Assembly: GCA_031200235.1 (NCBI GenBank) | Contig: CP133595.1 | Location: 62,001-126,000 of the forward strand | Direction of reading: 5' to 3' | Origin: Cuniculiplasma divulgatum | Lineage (GTDB): Archaea > Thermoplasmatota > Thermoplasmata > Thermoplasmatales > Thermoplasmataceae | Length of the DNA: 64,000 nucleotides | Shown: piece by piece, positions 1 through 8,514 of the stretch | Numbering within the stretch: position 1 is the stretch's first letter | How the letters are laid out: each line of letters begins with the position of its first letter | Position numbers and translations under genes: made by a program | The notes under the pieces: model-generated | Database searches by the model: none | What the model was told of the DNA's origin: nothing | What the model saw: only the letters and a program-made list of their open reading frames with translations

Positions 1-542
1 CCACTGAAAAGGCCCGCCGCGTGTAGGCCTCCTGTACTGGAGAATATCCCCTGCGTTCCCCAGAGTGAATCTGGCAGAGAAGCAATGACCGAAGCTCTGA
101 CCCTGAAATCAGATCTTTGGATTTTTCCCACTCTCATGAACACCTGATCTATGCTTCCCTTTCCGCACACACCGCATGATGAATTGATGTACCTTCTGCC
201 ACCCATGTTGGCAGGCTGCAACTGTACGTTTTCGGCAAGGGTAACATTTATCCTGTTGCTGTGGGATATGCCGTCACAATCAATACCTTCCATGGCTGAG
301 ATATCGTTTATGCTGCGGATAATGCCCTCCGTGAACAGGAATCCAGCCGCAAGGCAGTCATCCATCACTGGAGTGCGCATGATTATTCCTGCGCTCACTT
401 CATGACCATGCTTATCTGAAACAATTATTTCCAGAGGCTCCTCAACTGTTATTGTATCTGTGGATTGGGTTGTTCCATTCCCCACAGTAACTTTAAAGGC
501 TTCCTTTCTGGCAACTCCCGGACGTGAAAAACCAGCTATCAC
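1..542 (-). CDS. fdhD: Formate dehydrogenase accessory sulfurtransferase FdhD (C-terminus cut by window edge)
   Basis: FdhD passes sulfur from a cysteine desulfurase to the molybdenum cofactor of formate dehydrogenase. The visible ~180 residues show the family pattern: an EEPLEI stretch near residue 35, the MRTP..D..LA.GFLFTEGII block, the catalytic-loop motif SSCGVCGK and the later TGGLHAAGLF block. I chose the GTG at 542 because it overlaps the upstream TGA in a GTGA arrangement and places the first conserved block at the usual distance. It is the third gene of a minus-strand operon with fdhA and a DUF1641 gene. The C-terminal part lies beyond position 1. Family assignment is firm from motifs; the substrate enzyme is inferred from the adjacent fdhA. 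Confidence 0.93.
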   Translation of the reverse strand, partial: MIAGFSRPGVARKEAFKVTVGNGTTQSTDTITVEEPLEIIVSDKHGHEVSAGIIMRTPVMDDCLAAGFLFTEGIIRSINDISAMEGIDCDGISHSNRINVTLAENVQLQPANMGGRRYINSSCGVCGKGSIDQVFMRVGKIQRSDFRVRASVIASLPDSLWGTQGIFSSTGGLHAAGLFS

Positions 543-1006
543 TTATCCTTCCTTCCTGCAGTGAAGCCTCTGGCTACAGACAGCAGCACCCTTACGCCAG
601 CGCTGACATCAGGATCCTTGAGCTGTGATCCGATCTTCAGCAGCCCCAGAGGCCCATTGGCTTTCAGGCGATCTGCGGCCGCTATTGAATCGGCAGCATT
701 CTCCATGAAGGGCCTCAGTCTTTCAGGATCTATGCGGGAGAGCATTGTGTAAACAGAAAGAAGGTTTCTCATAAAACGCATGTTGCTCTGGCTTGTGGCT
801 TCCTCTACAACAACATCTGTGACATCCTGGTGATTCTCAACCAGCGCCCTCAGGAAGCCAATAACACCGGTTCTGTTTGCAGCCGCAATGAGATCAAGCA
901 CTGCCGAAATATCAGATGCGTGATTCATAATCTCTTCCATCACTGCGTCGGGAGAAGCAGTGCCTGATTTCTTATCCTCTTCTATTTCCTCAATCATCTT
1001 TGCCAT
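539..1006 (-). CDS. DUF1641 family protein of the formate dehydrogenase operon
   Basis: This 155-residue soluble, mostly helical protein begins with a strongly acidic/basic stretch (MAKMIEEIEEDKKSG) and has the DUF1641-like core around residues 60-150. A homologous small gene (yrhD) sits beside the formate-dehydrogenase-like yrhE in Bacillus. Its ATG is 4 nt after the fdhA stop and its stop overlaps the fdhD start, so the three genes are almost certainly co-transcribed and translationally coupled. A role in assembly or electron transfer of the dehydrogenase is inferred only from this constant linkage; no catalytic motif or metal-binding cysteine cluster is visible. Confidence 0.8.
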   Translation of the reverse strand: MAKMIEEIEEDKKSGTASPDAVMEEIMNHASDISAVLDLIAAANRTGVIGFLRALVENHQDVTDVVVEEATSQSNMRFMRNLLSVYTMLSRIDPERLRPFMENAADSIAAADRLKANGPLGLLKIGSQLKDPDVSAGVRVLLSVARGFTAGRKDK

Positions 1007-1010
1007 TTTC

Positions 1011-3953
1011 TCACTCCGTTGTCAGTTTCTCATAATCCGCCCTTTCCCATTTCTTCTCCACAAGAACCCCTTTCTGGGGATTTCCAGAAAAGTTCCTGGG
1101 GTTTGATGCCGGAAGCGGCGAGATGCCTTTCTTTCCGGGAATCTTTTCAATCTTTACCGGGAGCTCCTTATAAGCAGGAGTATGGGCAGTGCTGTCCATG
1201 TACCTGCTTGTTAGCCTGTTTATGGCTGAATCGCCTGAGGCGTTCATGGGCATGTACATTTCCCTGCCTGAAACTCTATCTGAAACAAGCACTGTCACCC
1301 GGAGGCTGCCCCACTTTGAGATGACCCTGACACTGTCTCCTGTCTCTATGCCGCGTTCCTTGGAAAGCTCAGGCGAGATCTCAATGAATGTACCCGGAAC
1401 CTTCTCCTTTATGCCCGGAGATTTATAGGTCTCATTGCCTTCGTGGAAATGCTCCATGAGCCGCCCATTATTGAGATGCAGATCGTATTCCTCATCCAGG
1501 GACAGTGGTGGCGTATATTGCACAGGATAAAACCTGGCCTTTCCATCCGGGAAATGGAATTCCTTTTCGTACAGGAAAGGGGAATCTGAACCATCCGGAA
1601 ACACTGGCCACTGCTGGCTGTTAAATCCCTCCAGCCTGTCATATCTGACCCCTGAGAACATTGGTGCCAGGGAAGCGGCCTCCTTCATGATCTCGGACGG
1701 GTGTGAGTAATTCCAGTTTGCGCCCAGCCTGCGTGCAATGTCCTGTACGATGATCCAGTCCGGTCTTGTGCCTTCCAGTGGCTTCATTACCTCATATATG
1801 CGCTGTATCCTCCTCTCGGTATTCACGAATGTCCCTTCTTTTTCAAGGCTCGCAGACGCAGGCAGGACTACATCAGCAAACTTTGCAGTCTCTGACAGGA
1901 AGAGATCCTCCACAACAAGGAAATCAAGCTTTTCAAGCTGCTCCTGGATGAAATTTGAATCCGACCCGGTCTCAACCAGCTCTTCTCCGATGACGTACAT
2001 TGCCCTTATTTTTCCATCCCTTGCGCCTTCCAGGCACGTGTTGTTGTCCATCCCGGGCTTTTCTGGGATACTGCAATTCCAGGCCTGCTCAAACTTCTTT
2101 CGTATGCTTGGATCAGCAACGCTCTGGTACCCCGGAAAATAGGCGTTCATTGCACCGAAATCACTGGCACCCTGCACATTGTTATGGCCCCTCAGTGGAT
2201 AAGCGCCGGTCCCTCTCCGGCCGTAATTTCCTGTCATAAGCAGAAGATTTGATATTGCAGTGGAAGCATCACTGCCCATCTGATGCTGTGTTATACCCAT
2301 GGCCCAGAGTATGACAACATTCTTAGACTGGTGAATCGTCTCTGCAACCTTTATGAGGTCAGATCTGTTTATTCCCGTGATCTGCTCTGCATATTCCAGT
2401 GTGAACATCTGGAGGCTTTTTCTGTATTCATCAAAGCCGCTTGTCCTCTGAGCAATGAAGTCCTCATCCTCCCATCCCTGGTCAATGATGTACTTTGTGA
2501 CCGCACTGAGCCATACAAGGTCTGTGCCCGGATGTGGATGGATGAATAAATCTGCCCTCCTTGCCATTTCATGTTTTCTCAGATCAGAAACAATGAGCTT
2601 CTGCCCGTTCAGCTTGTGTGCCCTTTTCACACGGGTAGCAAGAACCGGATGGGATTCAGCGGTGTTTGTTCCAACTGCTATAACAAGGTCTGCCATGTAT
2701 ATGTCCTGTATGGATCCGGCATCCCCTCCATATCCAACTGTTCGCCAGAGGCCTGTCGTTGCAGGTGCCTGGCAGAACCTGGAACTGTTGTCAACATTGT
2801 TTGTGCCGAATACCTGCCTTGCCAGCTTCTGAACAAGGTATGCCTCCTCATTGGTTCCCTTGGATGATGCTATGAACTCAATGGCATCCCCTCCATAATT
2901 ATCACGAATTTCGGAAAGCCTTCTGGCCACAAGATCGAGCGCCTCATCCCATGTGGCTTTCCTGAAGCGGTTGCCATCCCTGATGAGGGGCGATGTGATC
3001 CTTTCGCTGCTGTTGACAAAATCCCAGCCGAATTTTCCCTTAATGCACGTCGATATTCCGTTTGCTGGTGATTCAGGCTGGGGCTGCACCTTCAGTATCT
3101 CCCTGCCCTTGGTCCACATCTCAAATGAACAGCCCACACCGCAGTATGTGCAGACTGTCTTGGTCTTCTTTATCCTGGATTTCCTCATTCTGGATTCTGC
3201 GTTGCTGATGGCCATTATTGGACTCATGGTGGTTTCAGGCTCTATGGATTTCACAGCATCAATCATCCTGAGCTTTGTTTCTCTTGGAATGCCGGTCATG
3301 AAACCTGATTTGCCAAGCATGGATTTCTCCATGAGGGCATTCACCGGACATACCGTTACGCAGTGTCCGCATGAGACGCAGGATGAATCATTTATGGGAA
3401 CATCATTATCCCATATTACACGCGGGCGATCACGGCTCCAGTCAATCCTTAGAGTCTCGTTCACCTGCACATCCTGGCATGCCTCCACGCACCTGCCGCA
3501 CAGTATGCACTGGTTTGGATCATAAATGTAGAAAGGATTTGTGTCATCCACCTGGTAGGGTTTGGGTTCAAACGGATATTTCTGCACGTCAATATGCAGG
3601 TCATGCACAGTGTTATGCAGCGCGCAGTCACCGTTGTTGTTTTCGCATACTGTACAGTAAAGATCGTGGTTGTGCAGTATCCTCTGTGTCGCCTCAACCT
3701 GTAATTCTCTTACCTTCTTTGATGAAAAGTCAACATTCATTCCATCTGTCAATGGAGTCGAACATGACCTCACCATTTTACCATCAGCCTCAACAATACA
3801 GGTGTCACATGTCCTGACTGGACCCAGATTCGGCTGATAGCAAATATGCGGCACATCTTTGCCTTCCGCTAATAATGCCTGAAGTATAGTTTGCCCCCTG
3901 ACTGCCCTGGCTTCGATACCTCCGACCCTGAAACTTATGTTTTCTTCATCCAT
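1011..3953 (-). CDS. fdhA: Formate dehydrogenase-like molybdopterin oxidoreductase alpha subunit
   Basis: A 980-residue iron-sulfur molybdoenzyme of the cytosolic FdhA/YrhE type. In order: an N-terminal 2Fe-2S ferredoxin domain (C-x10-C-x2-C around residue 40), a His/Cys 4Fe-4S site of the NuoG kind (HDLYCTVCENNNGDC), two 4Fe-4S ferredoxin motifs (CILCGRCVEAC and CVSCGHCVTVC), the CTYCGVGC cluster of the catalytic domain, and the Mo/W-bis-pterin domains. The active-site segment reads RFCQAP with an ordinary TGC cysteine codon at 2772-2774, so this is a Cys, not Sec, enzyme. It has no twin-arginine signal and is predicted cytoplasmic. The family includes formate dehydrogenases, but related enzymes act on other substrates; formate is supported here by the adjacent fdhD. 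An AT-rich promoter region (about 4000-4010) precedes it. Confidence 0.9.
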   Translation of the reverse strand: MDEENISFRVGGIEARAVRGQTILQALLAEGKDVPHICYQPNLGPVRTCDTCIVEADGKMVRSCSTPLTDGMNVDFSSKKVRELQVEATQRILHNHDLYCTVCENNNGDCALHNTVHDLHIDVQKYPFEPKPYQVDDTNPFYIYDPNQCILCGRCVEACQDVQVNETLRIDWSRDRPRVIWDNDVPINDSSCVSCGHCVTVCPVNALMEKSMLGKSGFMTGIPRETKLRMIDAVKSIEPETTMSPIMAISNAESRMRKSRIKKTKTVCTYCGVGCSFEMWTKGREILKVQPQPESPANGISTCIKGKFGWDFVNSSERITSPLIRDGNRFRKATWDEALDLVARRLSEIRDNYGGDAIEFIASSKGTNEEAYLVQKLARQVFGTNNVDNSSRFCQAPATTGLWRTVGYGGDAGSIQDIYMADLVIAVGTNTAESHPVLATRVKRAHKLNGQKLIVSDLRKHEMARRADLFIHPHPGTDLVWLSAVTKYIIDQGWEDEDFIAQRTSGFDEYRKSLQMFTLEYAEQITGINRSDLIKVAETIHQSKNVVILWAMGITQHQMGSDASTAISNLLLMTGNYGRRGTGAYPLRGHNNVQGASDFGAMNAYFPGYQSVADPSIRKKFEQAWNCSIPEKPGMDNNTCLEGARDGKIRAMYVIGEELVETGSDSNFIQEQLEKLDFLVVEDLFLSETAKFADVVLPASASLEKEGTFVNTERRIQRIYEVMKPLEGTRPDWIIVQDIARRLGANWNYSHPSEIMKEAASLAPMFSGVRYDRLEGFNSQQWPVFPDGSDSPFLYEKEFHFPDGKARFYPVQYTPPLSLDEEYDLHLNNGRLMEHFHEGNETYKSPGIKEKVPGTFIEISPELSKERGIETGDSVRVISKWGSLRVTVLVSDRVSGREMYMPMNASGDSAINRLTSRYMDSTAHTPAYKELPVKIEKIPGKKGISPLPASNPRNFSGNPQKGVLVEKKWERADYEKLTTE

Positions 3954-4035
3954 TCTCTGCCTTCCTTTTCATGTTTGAAATTAATAGTCTATTTTGCTAT
4001 TTAATTATTTTTCACACCATATGCATATGAATATG

Positions 4036-5148
4036 TATTACTGCTCTTTGGATTAATAACTCCATATACTACTAATGCATTCAGTATTATGGCACCGCTG
4101 ATGGAAAGTCACAGATCGGGAAAGCCATCCTTCAGGGAACTGAGGAGAAAGAAGGGATATGATCTCCTTAACTCCGGAACATCAAAGGCAGAGATAGCAA
4201 GGAAACTTGATGTGGACTGGACAAGTGTGAACAACTGGGCAAAACGCCTTGCTGAAAAGGGATACGATTCCTGGAGGGATACAAAACAGAAGGGAAGACC
4301 TGATAAGCTCTCCTCAGACCAGAAGAAGAGACTGAAGGAGATCATCGATAATGGTCCGAGGGAATATGGCCTCAAAACCGATCTGTGGACTTTGAAAAGA
4401 GTGGCGGATGTTATCCTGAGGGAATTCGGAGTATTATACAACACAACACATGTGTGGAGGGTTCTCCGATCCCTCGGATACTCTGCACAGATTCCTCTTG
4501 CCACTGCAATGGAGAAGAATCCGGAATACGTCAAGGAATGGCTTGAGAAGGAATATCCTGAACACATGAAGGAGGCCCATGAACACCATGCAACCATACT
4601 ATTCCAGGACGAATCCGGAATGCAGAGCAGACCCAATGTCAGGAAGACATGGTCATTGAGGGGAAAAAGATCAATAATGAAGGTGAGGGAGAAGCGTGAT
4701 AGGATATCTATTTCATCTGCCGTATCCACGGAAGGCTATCTCTATTTCATGATCAGGGAAGGAAGCATGAACGAGGATGACATCATGGCTTTCCTGGATC
4801 AGCTTCTTTCAGAAATACATGGTTTCCTGTACATATTCTGGGATAACATAATGATACACAGGAGTAAAAAGGTAAAGGAATATCTTGGCGTTCATAACGA
4901 TCGCCTCATAACCAGGAGGATACCCGCATATTCTCCTGAATTCAATCCGGATGAATTTGTATGGAATGCACTGAAGTATCAGGAACTTCCAAATTTCTGC
5001 CCAACTGACATGGATGACCTGAAATCCACCGCCACTGAAACCATGAATAAACTGAAAAGCAACCCCGGAAGGATGAGGAAATTGATCAGGGGATCGAAGT
5101 TGCCCTTACCTGCCTGATGTGAACTAATTAAAGCAAAGAAGAATAATA
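4036..5148 (+). mobile_element. IS630-type insertion sequence with imperfect terminal inverted repeats
   Basis: The transposase gene at 4089-5117 is flanked by imperfect inverted repeats that I aligned by eye: 4036-4063 against the reverse complement of 5121-5148 matches at about 20 of 28 positions, with a shared TATTA outer edge and a CTCTTTG/CTTCTTTG core. Each outer end starts with TA, which fits the TA target preference of IS630/Tc1-like elements, and the span of about 1.1 kb is typical. The element sits between the fdhA operon and moaE. Exact ends are approximate because the repeats are imperfect. Confidence 0.68.
4089..5117 (+). CDS. IS630 family transposase
   Basis: A 342-residue, apparently intact transposase. 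Residues ~10-70 form a helix-turn-helix of the Homeodomain-like type (NSGTSKAEIARKLDVDWTSV), followed by a second winged-helix region, and residues ~165-320 form the DDE superfamily endonuclease domain. The likely catalytic triad is D in FQDESG, D in FWDNI and E in NPDEFVWNALK. There are no internal stops or frameshifts. The ATG at 4089 lies about 25 nt inside the left terminal repeat. Expression from within the element is likely since the nearest upstream gene is divergent. Confidence 0.92.
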   Translation: MAPLMESHRSGKPSFRELRRKKGYDLLNSGTSKAEIARKLDVDWTSVNNWAKRLAEKGYDSWRDTKQKGRPDKLSSDQKKRLKEIIDNGPREYGLKTDLWTLKRVADVILREFGVLYNTTHVWRVLRSLGYSAQIPLATAMEKNPEYVKEWLEKEYPEHMKEAHEHHATILFQDESGMQSRPNVRKTWSLRGKRSIMKVREKRDRISISSAVSTEGYLYFMIREGSMNEDDIMAFLDQLLSEIHGFLYIFWDNIMIHRSKKVKEYLGVHNDRLITRRIPAYSPEFNPDEFVWNALKYQELPNFCPTDMDDLKSTATETMNKLKSNPGRMRKLIRGSKLPLPA

Positions 5149-5178
5149 AGCAAACCAAAACCCTGCAACTTCACAATA

Positions 5179-5187
5179 TTTTTTATC
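5179..5187 (+). promoter_or_regulatory. TATA-like box for moaE
   Basis: A TTTTTTATC box is centred about 25 nt before the moaE ATG at 5208. This is the spacing of archaeal TATA elements giving leaderless transcripts. It lies just outside the right end of the IS630 element, so the insertion has not removed the core promoter. Confidence 0.5.
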
Positions 5188-5207
5188 ACGGCCAGCCTGA
5201 TCCTCTT

Positions 5208-5615
5208 ATGCTTATCAGAATCCAGGAAGAACCCATTGATTACGGCGATCTCATTGAAAAAATTCGGAGCGAATCGGTTGGAGCAATAGTGAGTTTTCTT
5301 GGCACTGTGAGGAACACCTCGGTTAATCTTAAGGTATCTGGACTGGAATACAGCAGCTACAGGGAGATGGCCCTCAGAATGATTGGGGAGATCGCGGAAG
5401 AAGCCGTGAAAAAGTATGGAATTACTGACTACGCCATTGTCCACCGCCTTGGTAGGCTGAACCTCAAGGAGGATTCTGTCGCAGTATGCGTTGCTTCTCC
5501 ACACAGGAAGGAGGGTTTCCGGGCATGTGAATTCATAATTGATTCCATAAAGGAAAAGGTTCCAATCTGGAAAAAGGATATTGCGGAAGGTGGTGAGGAG
5601 AAATGGAGGGACTGA
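5208..5615 (+). CDS. moaE: Molybdopterin synthase catalytic subunit MoaE
   Basis: MoaE converts cyclic pyranopterin monophosphate to molybdopterin using sulfur carried by MoaD. The 135-residue protein has the typical family length and order: GAIVSFLGTVRN near residue 27, the E/Y-rich central strand, HRLGRL near residue 80, VASPHRKEGFRACEFIID and the KEKVPIWKKD segment that contains the catalytic lysines. No moaD follows; the sulfur carrier must be encoded elsewhere. It stands alone on the plus strand between the IS630 element and mobA. Confidence 0.93.
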   Translation: MLIRIQEEPIDYGDLIEKIRSESVGAIVSFLGTVRNTSVNLKVSGLEYSSYREMALRMIGEIAEEAVKKYGITDYAIVHRLGRLNLKEDSVAVCVASPHRKEGFRACEFIIDSIKEKVPIWKKDIAEGGEEKWRD

Positions 5616-5733
5616 AAAGTGCTGGCCTGCAACCGGTGATAACGCAGGTGAATCAGTGATATCTTACAACAACTGCATGTTCTACGGCATAAAAGTCACC
5701 TTTTCCTAAGTCACATTCCAGTTCTGCTGATTC

Positions 5734-6264
5734 TTATTTCATCTTGCCGGTTTCAACCATTTTTTTCATGATTTCAAGAGCCTGCTCATAATCCACCTCT
5801 GTGTTAATGTTGAAGAAAGCGTATTTGGAGAACTTCGATGCGTTAATGTACACTGGATTCATTCTGGCAATCATATCAATAAGGCTATGCTCAGGCTTCA
5901 GTTTCCCACTGTAAATCGCGAAAAGTGGTTCGATCTTTCCGTCGTGATGGCGTGGCACAATTGATCGGCCCTGGAAGCCGTCAAGCAACATCCTCACATC
6001 AGATACCGTGAAGAACGGCATGTCTCCGCCCACAAGCATGAATGTGCCATACCTCTCAGAAAGCCCTGAAACAAGCTCCATTATGTTGCTTGAGCTGTCC
6101 GGCAAGTGAGGAAAAGAAATGTCGATCTTTGAGTATACCTCCACCTCCATCACCGTGCTGATCCGCTTAACGACAGATTCAAGTATGCTGGTGCCTCCAA
6201 TCTTCAGCATGTGCTTTCCAGGCAGTCTCTGAGACAGTTTCACAGGAACAATTGCAATCACCAT
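5734..6264 (-). CDS. mobA: Molybdenum cofactor guanylyltransferase-like protein MobA
   Basis: A nucleotidyltransferase-fold protein of about 176 residues that would attach GMP to molybdopterin. Visible motifs are a degenerate N-terminal nucleotide-binding loop (IVPVKLSQRLPGKH, rather than the standard LAGGxSxRMG), the metal-binding LVGGDMPF, EPLFAIYSG and the C-terminal FFNINTEVDYE. An upstream in-frame ATG at 6330 exists, but that extension would run into the divergent moaC leader and has no family counterpart, so I prefer the ATG at 6264. The unusual first loop resembles CMP-sugar synthetases, so substrate specificity is somewhat uncertain; the moaE/moaC/moeA context favours MobA. Confidence 0.82.
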   Translation of the reverse strand: MVIAIVPVKLSQRLPGKHMLKIGGTSILESVVKRISTVMEVEVYSKIDISFPHLPDSSSNIMELVSGLSERYGTFMLVGGDMPFFTVSDVRMLLDGFQGRSIVPRHHDGKIEPLFAIYSGKLKPEHSLIDMIARMNPVYINASKFSKYAFFNINTEVDYEQALEIMKKMVETGKMK

Positions 6265-6360
6265 TGTTAATGGCCTCGCCAGTATTACATTTTCATTAAC
6301 GTAAAGTTGTTGCTCTTTTGTATAGGTCAAAATTTTATGTGGTTATGCCATGTAACTGCA

Positions 6361-6798
6361 ATGATTAACATTTCTGAGAAGGGAGTAGTAAGAAGATTTG
6401 CCAGGGCCTCCGGAAGGATCCGGCTGAGGCCTGAAACCATTGATCTCATCAGAAATCACAGGATCAAGAAGGGTGACGTCGTTGAGGCTGCCAAGATCGC
6501 GGGAATTACCGGTGCGAAGGAGGCATGGATGCGTATGCCTTACTGTCATCAGATTCCACTGGAATCAGTTGATTTTTCAATGGAGCTTGAAGAAGATGGG
6601 GCCAGAGTAACCTGCTCTGTGCTGGCCAACTGGAAGACCGGCGTAGAGATGGATGCTCTCAGTTGCGTTTCATCGGCTCTGCTCACTGTGTGGGACATGG
6701 TTAAGTATGTGGAAAAGGATGAAACGGGTAACTATCCCCATACACGAATTCATGATATAATTGTAGAGGAAAAGGAGAAAAGTGCAGCACGACCATAG
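6361..6798 (+). CDS. moaC: Cyclic pyranopterin monophosphate synthase MoaC
   Basis: MoaC acts with MoaA to make cyclic pyranopterin monophosphate, the first cofactor intermediate. Starting at ATG 6361 gives the canonical N-terminus (MINISEKGVVRRFARASG); a longer frame from 6307 would overlap divergent mobA. Conserved blocks are KGDVVEAAKIAGI, the PYCHQIPL metal/substrate segment, GVEMDALSCVSSALLTVWDM and the catalytic-lysine segment VEKDETGNYP. The AT-rich box around 6331-6340 is about 26 nt upstream, consistent with a leaderless message. It begins a plus-strand operon running to mobB, and its end overlaps moaB by 17 nt. Confidence 0.93.
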   Translation: MINISEKGVVRRFARASGRIRLRPETIDLIRNHRIKKGDVVEAAKIAGITGAKEAWMRMPYCHQIPLESVDFSMELEEDGARVTCSVLANWKTGVEMDALSCVSSALLTVWDMVKYVEKDETGNYPHTRIHDIIVEEKEKSAARP

Positions 6799-7273
6799 AA
6801 TTTCAGGATTTATTGCGTCATTCCATGTGATTACCTGCAGCAGCACCAGAACTATGGATAACGATGATTCCGGCAGAGGGATTGTGAATGCCATCAGAGA
6901 AAAGGGTCACAGGGTGTCGGGATACCAGATCGTTGATGATAATGTGGATGACATAAGGAGGGCCGTGATGGCTGGTCTTGAATCGTCCGATGCAGTAATC
7001 ATCACAGGCGGCACCGGAATCACTTCCAGGGATGTCACCATTGAGGCCGTTCGGAGCATAGCAGACTTCGAAATGACGGGGTTCAGTCATGTCTTCGCAC
7101 TGATCTCATTCCAGAAAATTGGAGCATCCGCAATTATGTCCAGATCAACTGCTTTCATAGTGGGACGGAAGCCAGTGTTCTGCCTGCCAGGATCGCCTGG
7201 CGGATCCATGCTGGCAGTTTCCAAACTTATACTGGATCAGATAGATCATATTCACCATGAACTGGGGAGATAG
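6782..7273 (+). CDS. moaB: Molybdopterin adenylyltransferase-type protein MoaB
   Basis: A 163-residue MoaB/MogA-fold protein that would adenylylate molybdopterin before metal insertion. It shows FHVITCSSTRT, the DDSG nucleotide motif, the ITGGTGITSRDVTIEAV signature and a C-terminal PVFCLPGSPGGS block. Translation probably starts at GTG 6782, inside the end of moaC (17-nt overlap), and the stop directly abuts moeA, so it is translationally coupled on both sides. The family assignment is secure. Confidence 0.92.
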   Translation: MQHDHRISGFIASFHVITCSSTRTMDNDDSGRGIVNAIREKGHRVSGYQIVDDNVDDIRRAVMAGLESSDAVIITGGTGITSRDVTIEAVRSIADFEMTGFSHVFALISFQKIGASAIMSRSTAFIVGRKPVFCLPGSPGGSMLAVSKLILDQIDHIHHELGR

Positions 7274-8509
7274 ATGGCTGGTACAGTAAGAAAGAAAATG
7301 AGCCGGTTCAACAGCATGATCTCGCTGGACGAAGTTTCCCGTATTGTGAAAGCATACAGCTGGAAGAAACTTTCAACAGTAGAAGTGGAAGCAGCGACAT
7401 CCGTGGGGATGATTGCTGCTAATACTGTGGTTGCCACGAAAGATTTTCCTCCAAATCCAAGGAGCCTAGTTGACGGATATGCCATAAGGTCCGACGAAAC
7501 AGAGGGGAGCAGCCCAGCGGACCCCTCCCGATTCAAAATTGTCGGAAAATCGGAAGCGGGAAAGGGCTTTAATTCAGCTGTTTCTGGAGGCGAAAGCGTT
7601 GAGATCTATACCGGCGGGATTCTACCGGAGGGATTGGATGCAGTAGTAATGGCGGAGAACGCCACTGTTTCTGGCGACACTATTACGGTAAGTTCATCCG
7701 TGAAAGCGTGGGAGAACGTGGCCTCTAGAGGTGAAGATATCAGTGCAGGGACAGTACTCATCAGCTCAGGCAACATAATTAAGCCCTGGCATCTGCCTGC
7801 ACTTACTGATGGCGGCATTGGCAGGCTGACCGCCTTTTCACCCATGAGAGTTGCTGTCCTCAATACAGGTGATGAACTTTTTCCGGATGCACCTGACCAC
7901 ATCGAGAATTCGGGAATGCCTTCAATGATGGCGCTATTGCCTTGGAGATTCAGCAATACATTATGGATCGGTCAGGTACATGATGATCCTCATGAGATTG
8001 CCCGTGCAGTCAAGGAGAGTTCGAATAGATGGGACCTGGCAATAATAACTGGTGGGAGCAGCCTGGGCAGAAAGGACGAGGTTCCAGAAGCCATGGAGAT
8101 AGCAGGGGCCTTTGAGGTATTTGGAGGAATTAGAACCAAGCCAGGCAGGACTACGTCTCTCTATTCGCTTGATGGAAAGCCAGTTATGTCGCTTTCGGGA
8201 TTCCCGTCCACATCAATCCTCATGGCTGACCTGATGGTTGAAATGCTGCTTGAGGCCATAACTGGGGTTTCAGGCTACAGGATTCGGCAACGGCTTCCCA
8301 TTTCTTCTGACATCACCACAGGGTCAGGCTATACAAGGCTGATTCCCGGAACCCTGGTGGAGATGAATGGCCGGACCATGGTTGCGCCTGCATCCGACAA
8401 CATAGGGATGCGTCTTGGCTCGCTCCTCAATTCATCCGGCATCATTATCGTTCCGGAATGGGTGGAAGGATACCATTCAGGAGATTTGGTGGAATTCAGG
8501 TTGTGGTGA
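7274..8509 (+). CDS. moeA1: MoeA-like molybdenum (or tungsten) insertase, first copy
   Basis: A 411-residue MoeA-family protein. It has the four-domain layout with SLVDGYAIRS where canonical MoeA has MDGYAVR, EIYTGGILPEGLDAVV, ARGEDI-like ASRGEDISAG, the MogA-like fold region with IITGGSS, and a C-terminal beta domain. The conserved GLPGNPVS-type loop is changed to SLSGFPSTS, so it is clearly divergent from the second moeA downstream. Archaea often carry two MoeA proteins that may serve Mo and W cofactors or separate targets; that is inference here. Its TGA lies 5 nt before the next start. Confidence 0.88.
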   Translation: MAGTVRKKMSRFNSMISLDEVSRIVKAYSWKKLSTVEVEAATSVGMIAANTVVATKDFPPNPRSLVDGYAIRSDETEGSSPADPSRFKIVGKSEAGKGFNSAVSGGESVEIYTGGILPEGLDAVVMAENATVSGDTITVSSSVKAWENVASRGEDISAGTVLISSGNIIKPWHLPALTDGGIGRLTAFSPMRVAVLNTGDELFPDAPDHIENSGMPSMMALLPWRFSNTLWIGQVHDDPHEIARAVKESSNRWDLAIITGGSSLGRKDEVPEAMEIAGAFEVFGGIRTKPGRTTSLYSLDGKPVMSLSGFPSTSILMADLMVEMLLEAITGVSGYRIRQRLPISSDITTGSGYTRLIPGTLVEMNGRTMVAPASDNIGMRLGSLLNSSGIIIVPEWVEGYHSGDLVEFRLW

Positions 8510-8514
8510 ACAGA

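Noticed and set aside
2772-2774. Selenocysteine in the formate dehydrogenase active site
   Set aside because: The codon is TGC, an ordinary cysteine.
6307-6330. Overlapping divergent starts of moaC and mobA
   Set aside because: Both families begin at the internal ATGs (6361 and 6264), which leaves a normal divergent promoter gap.
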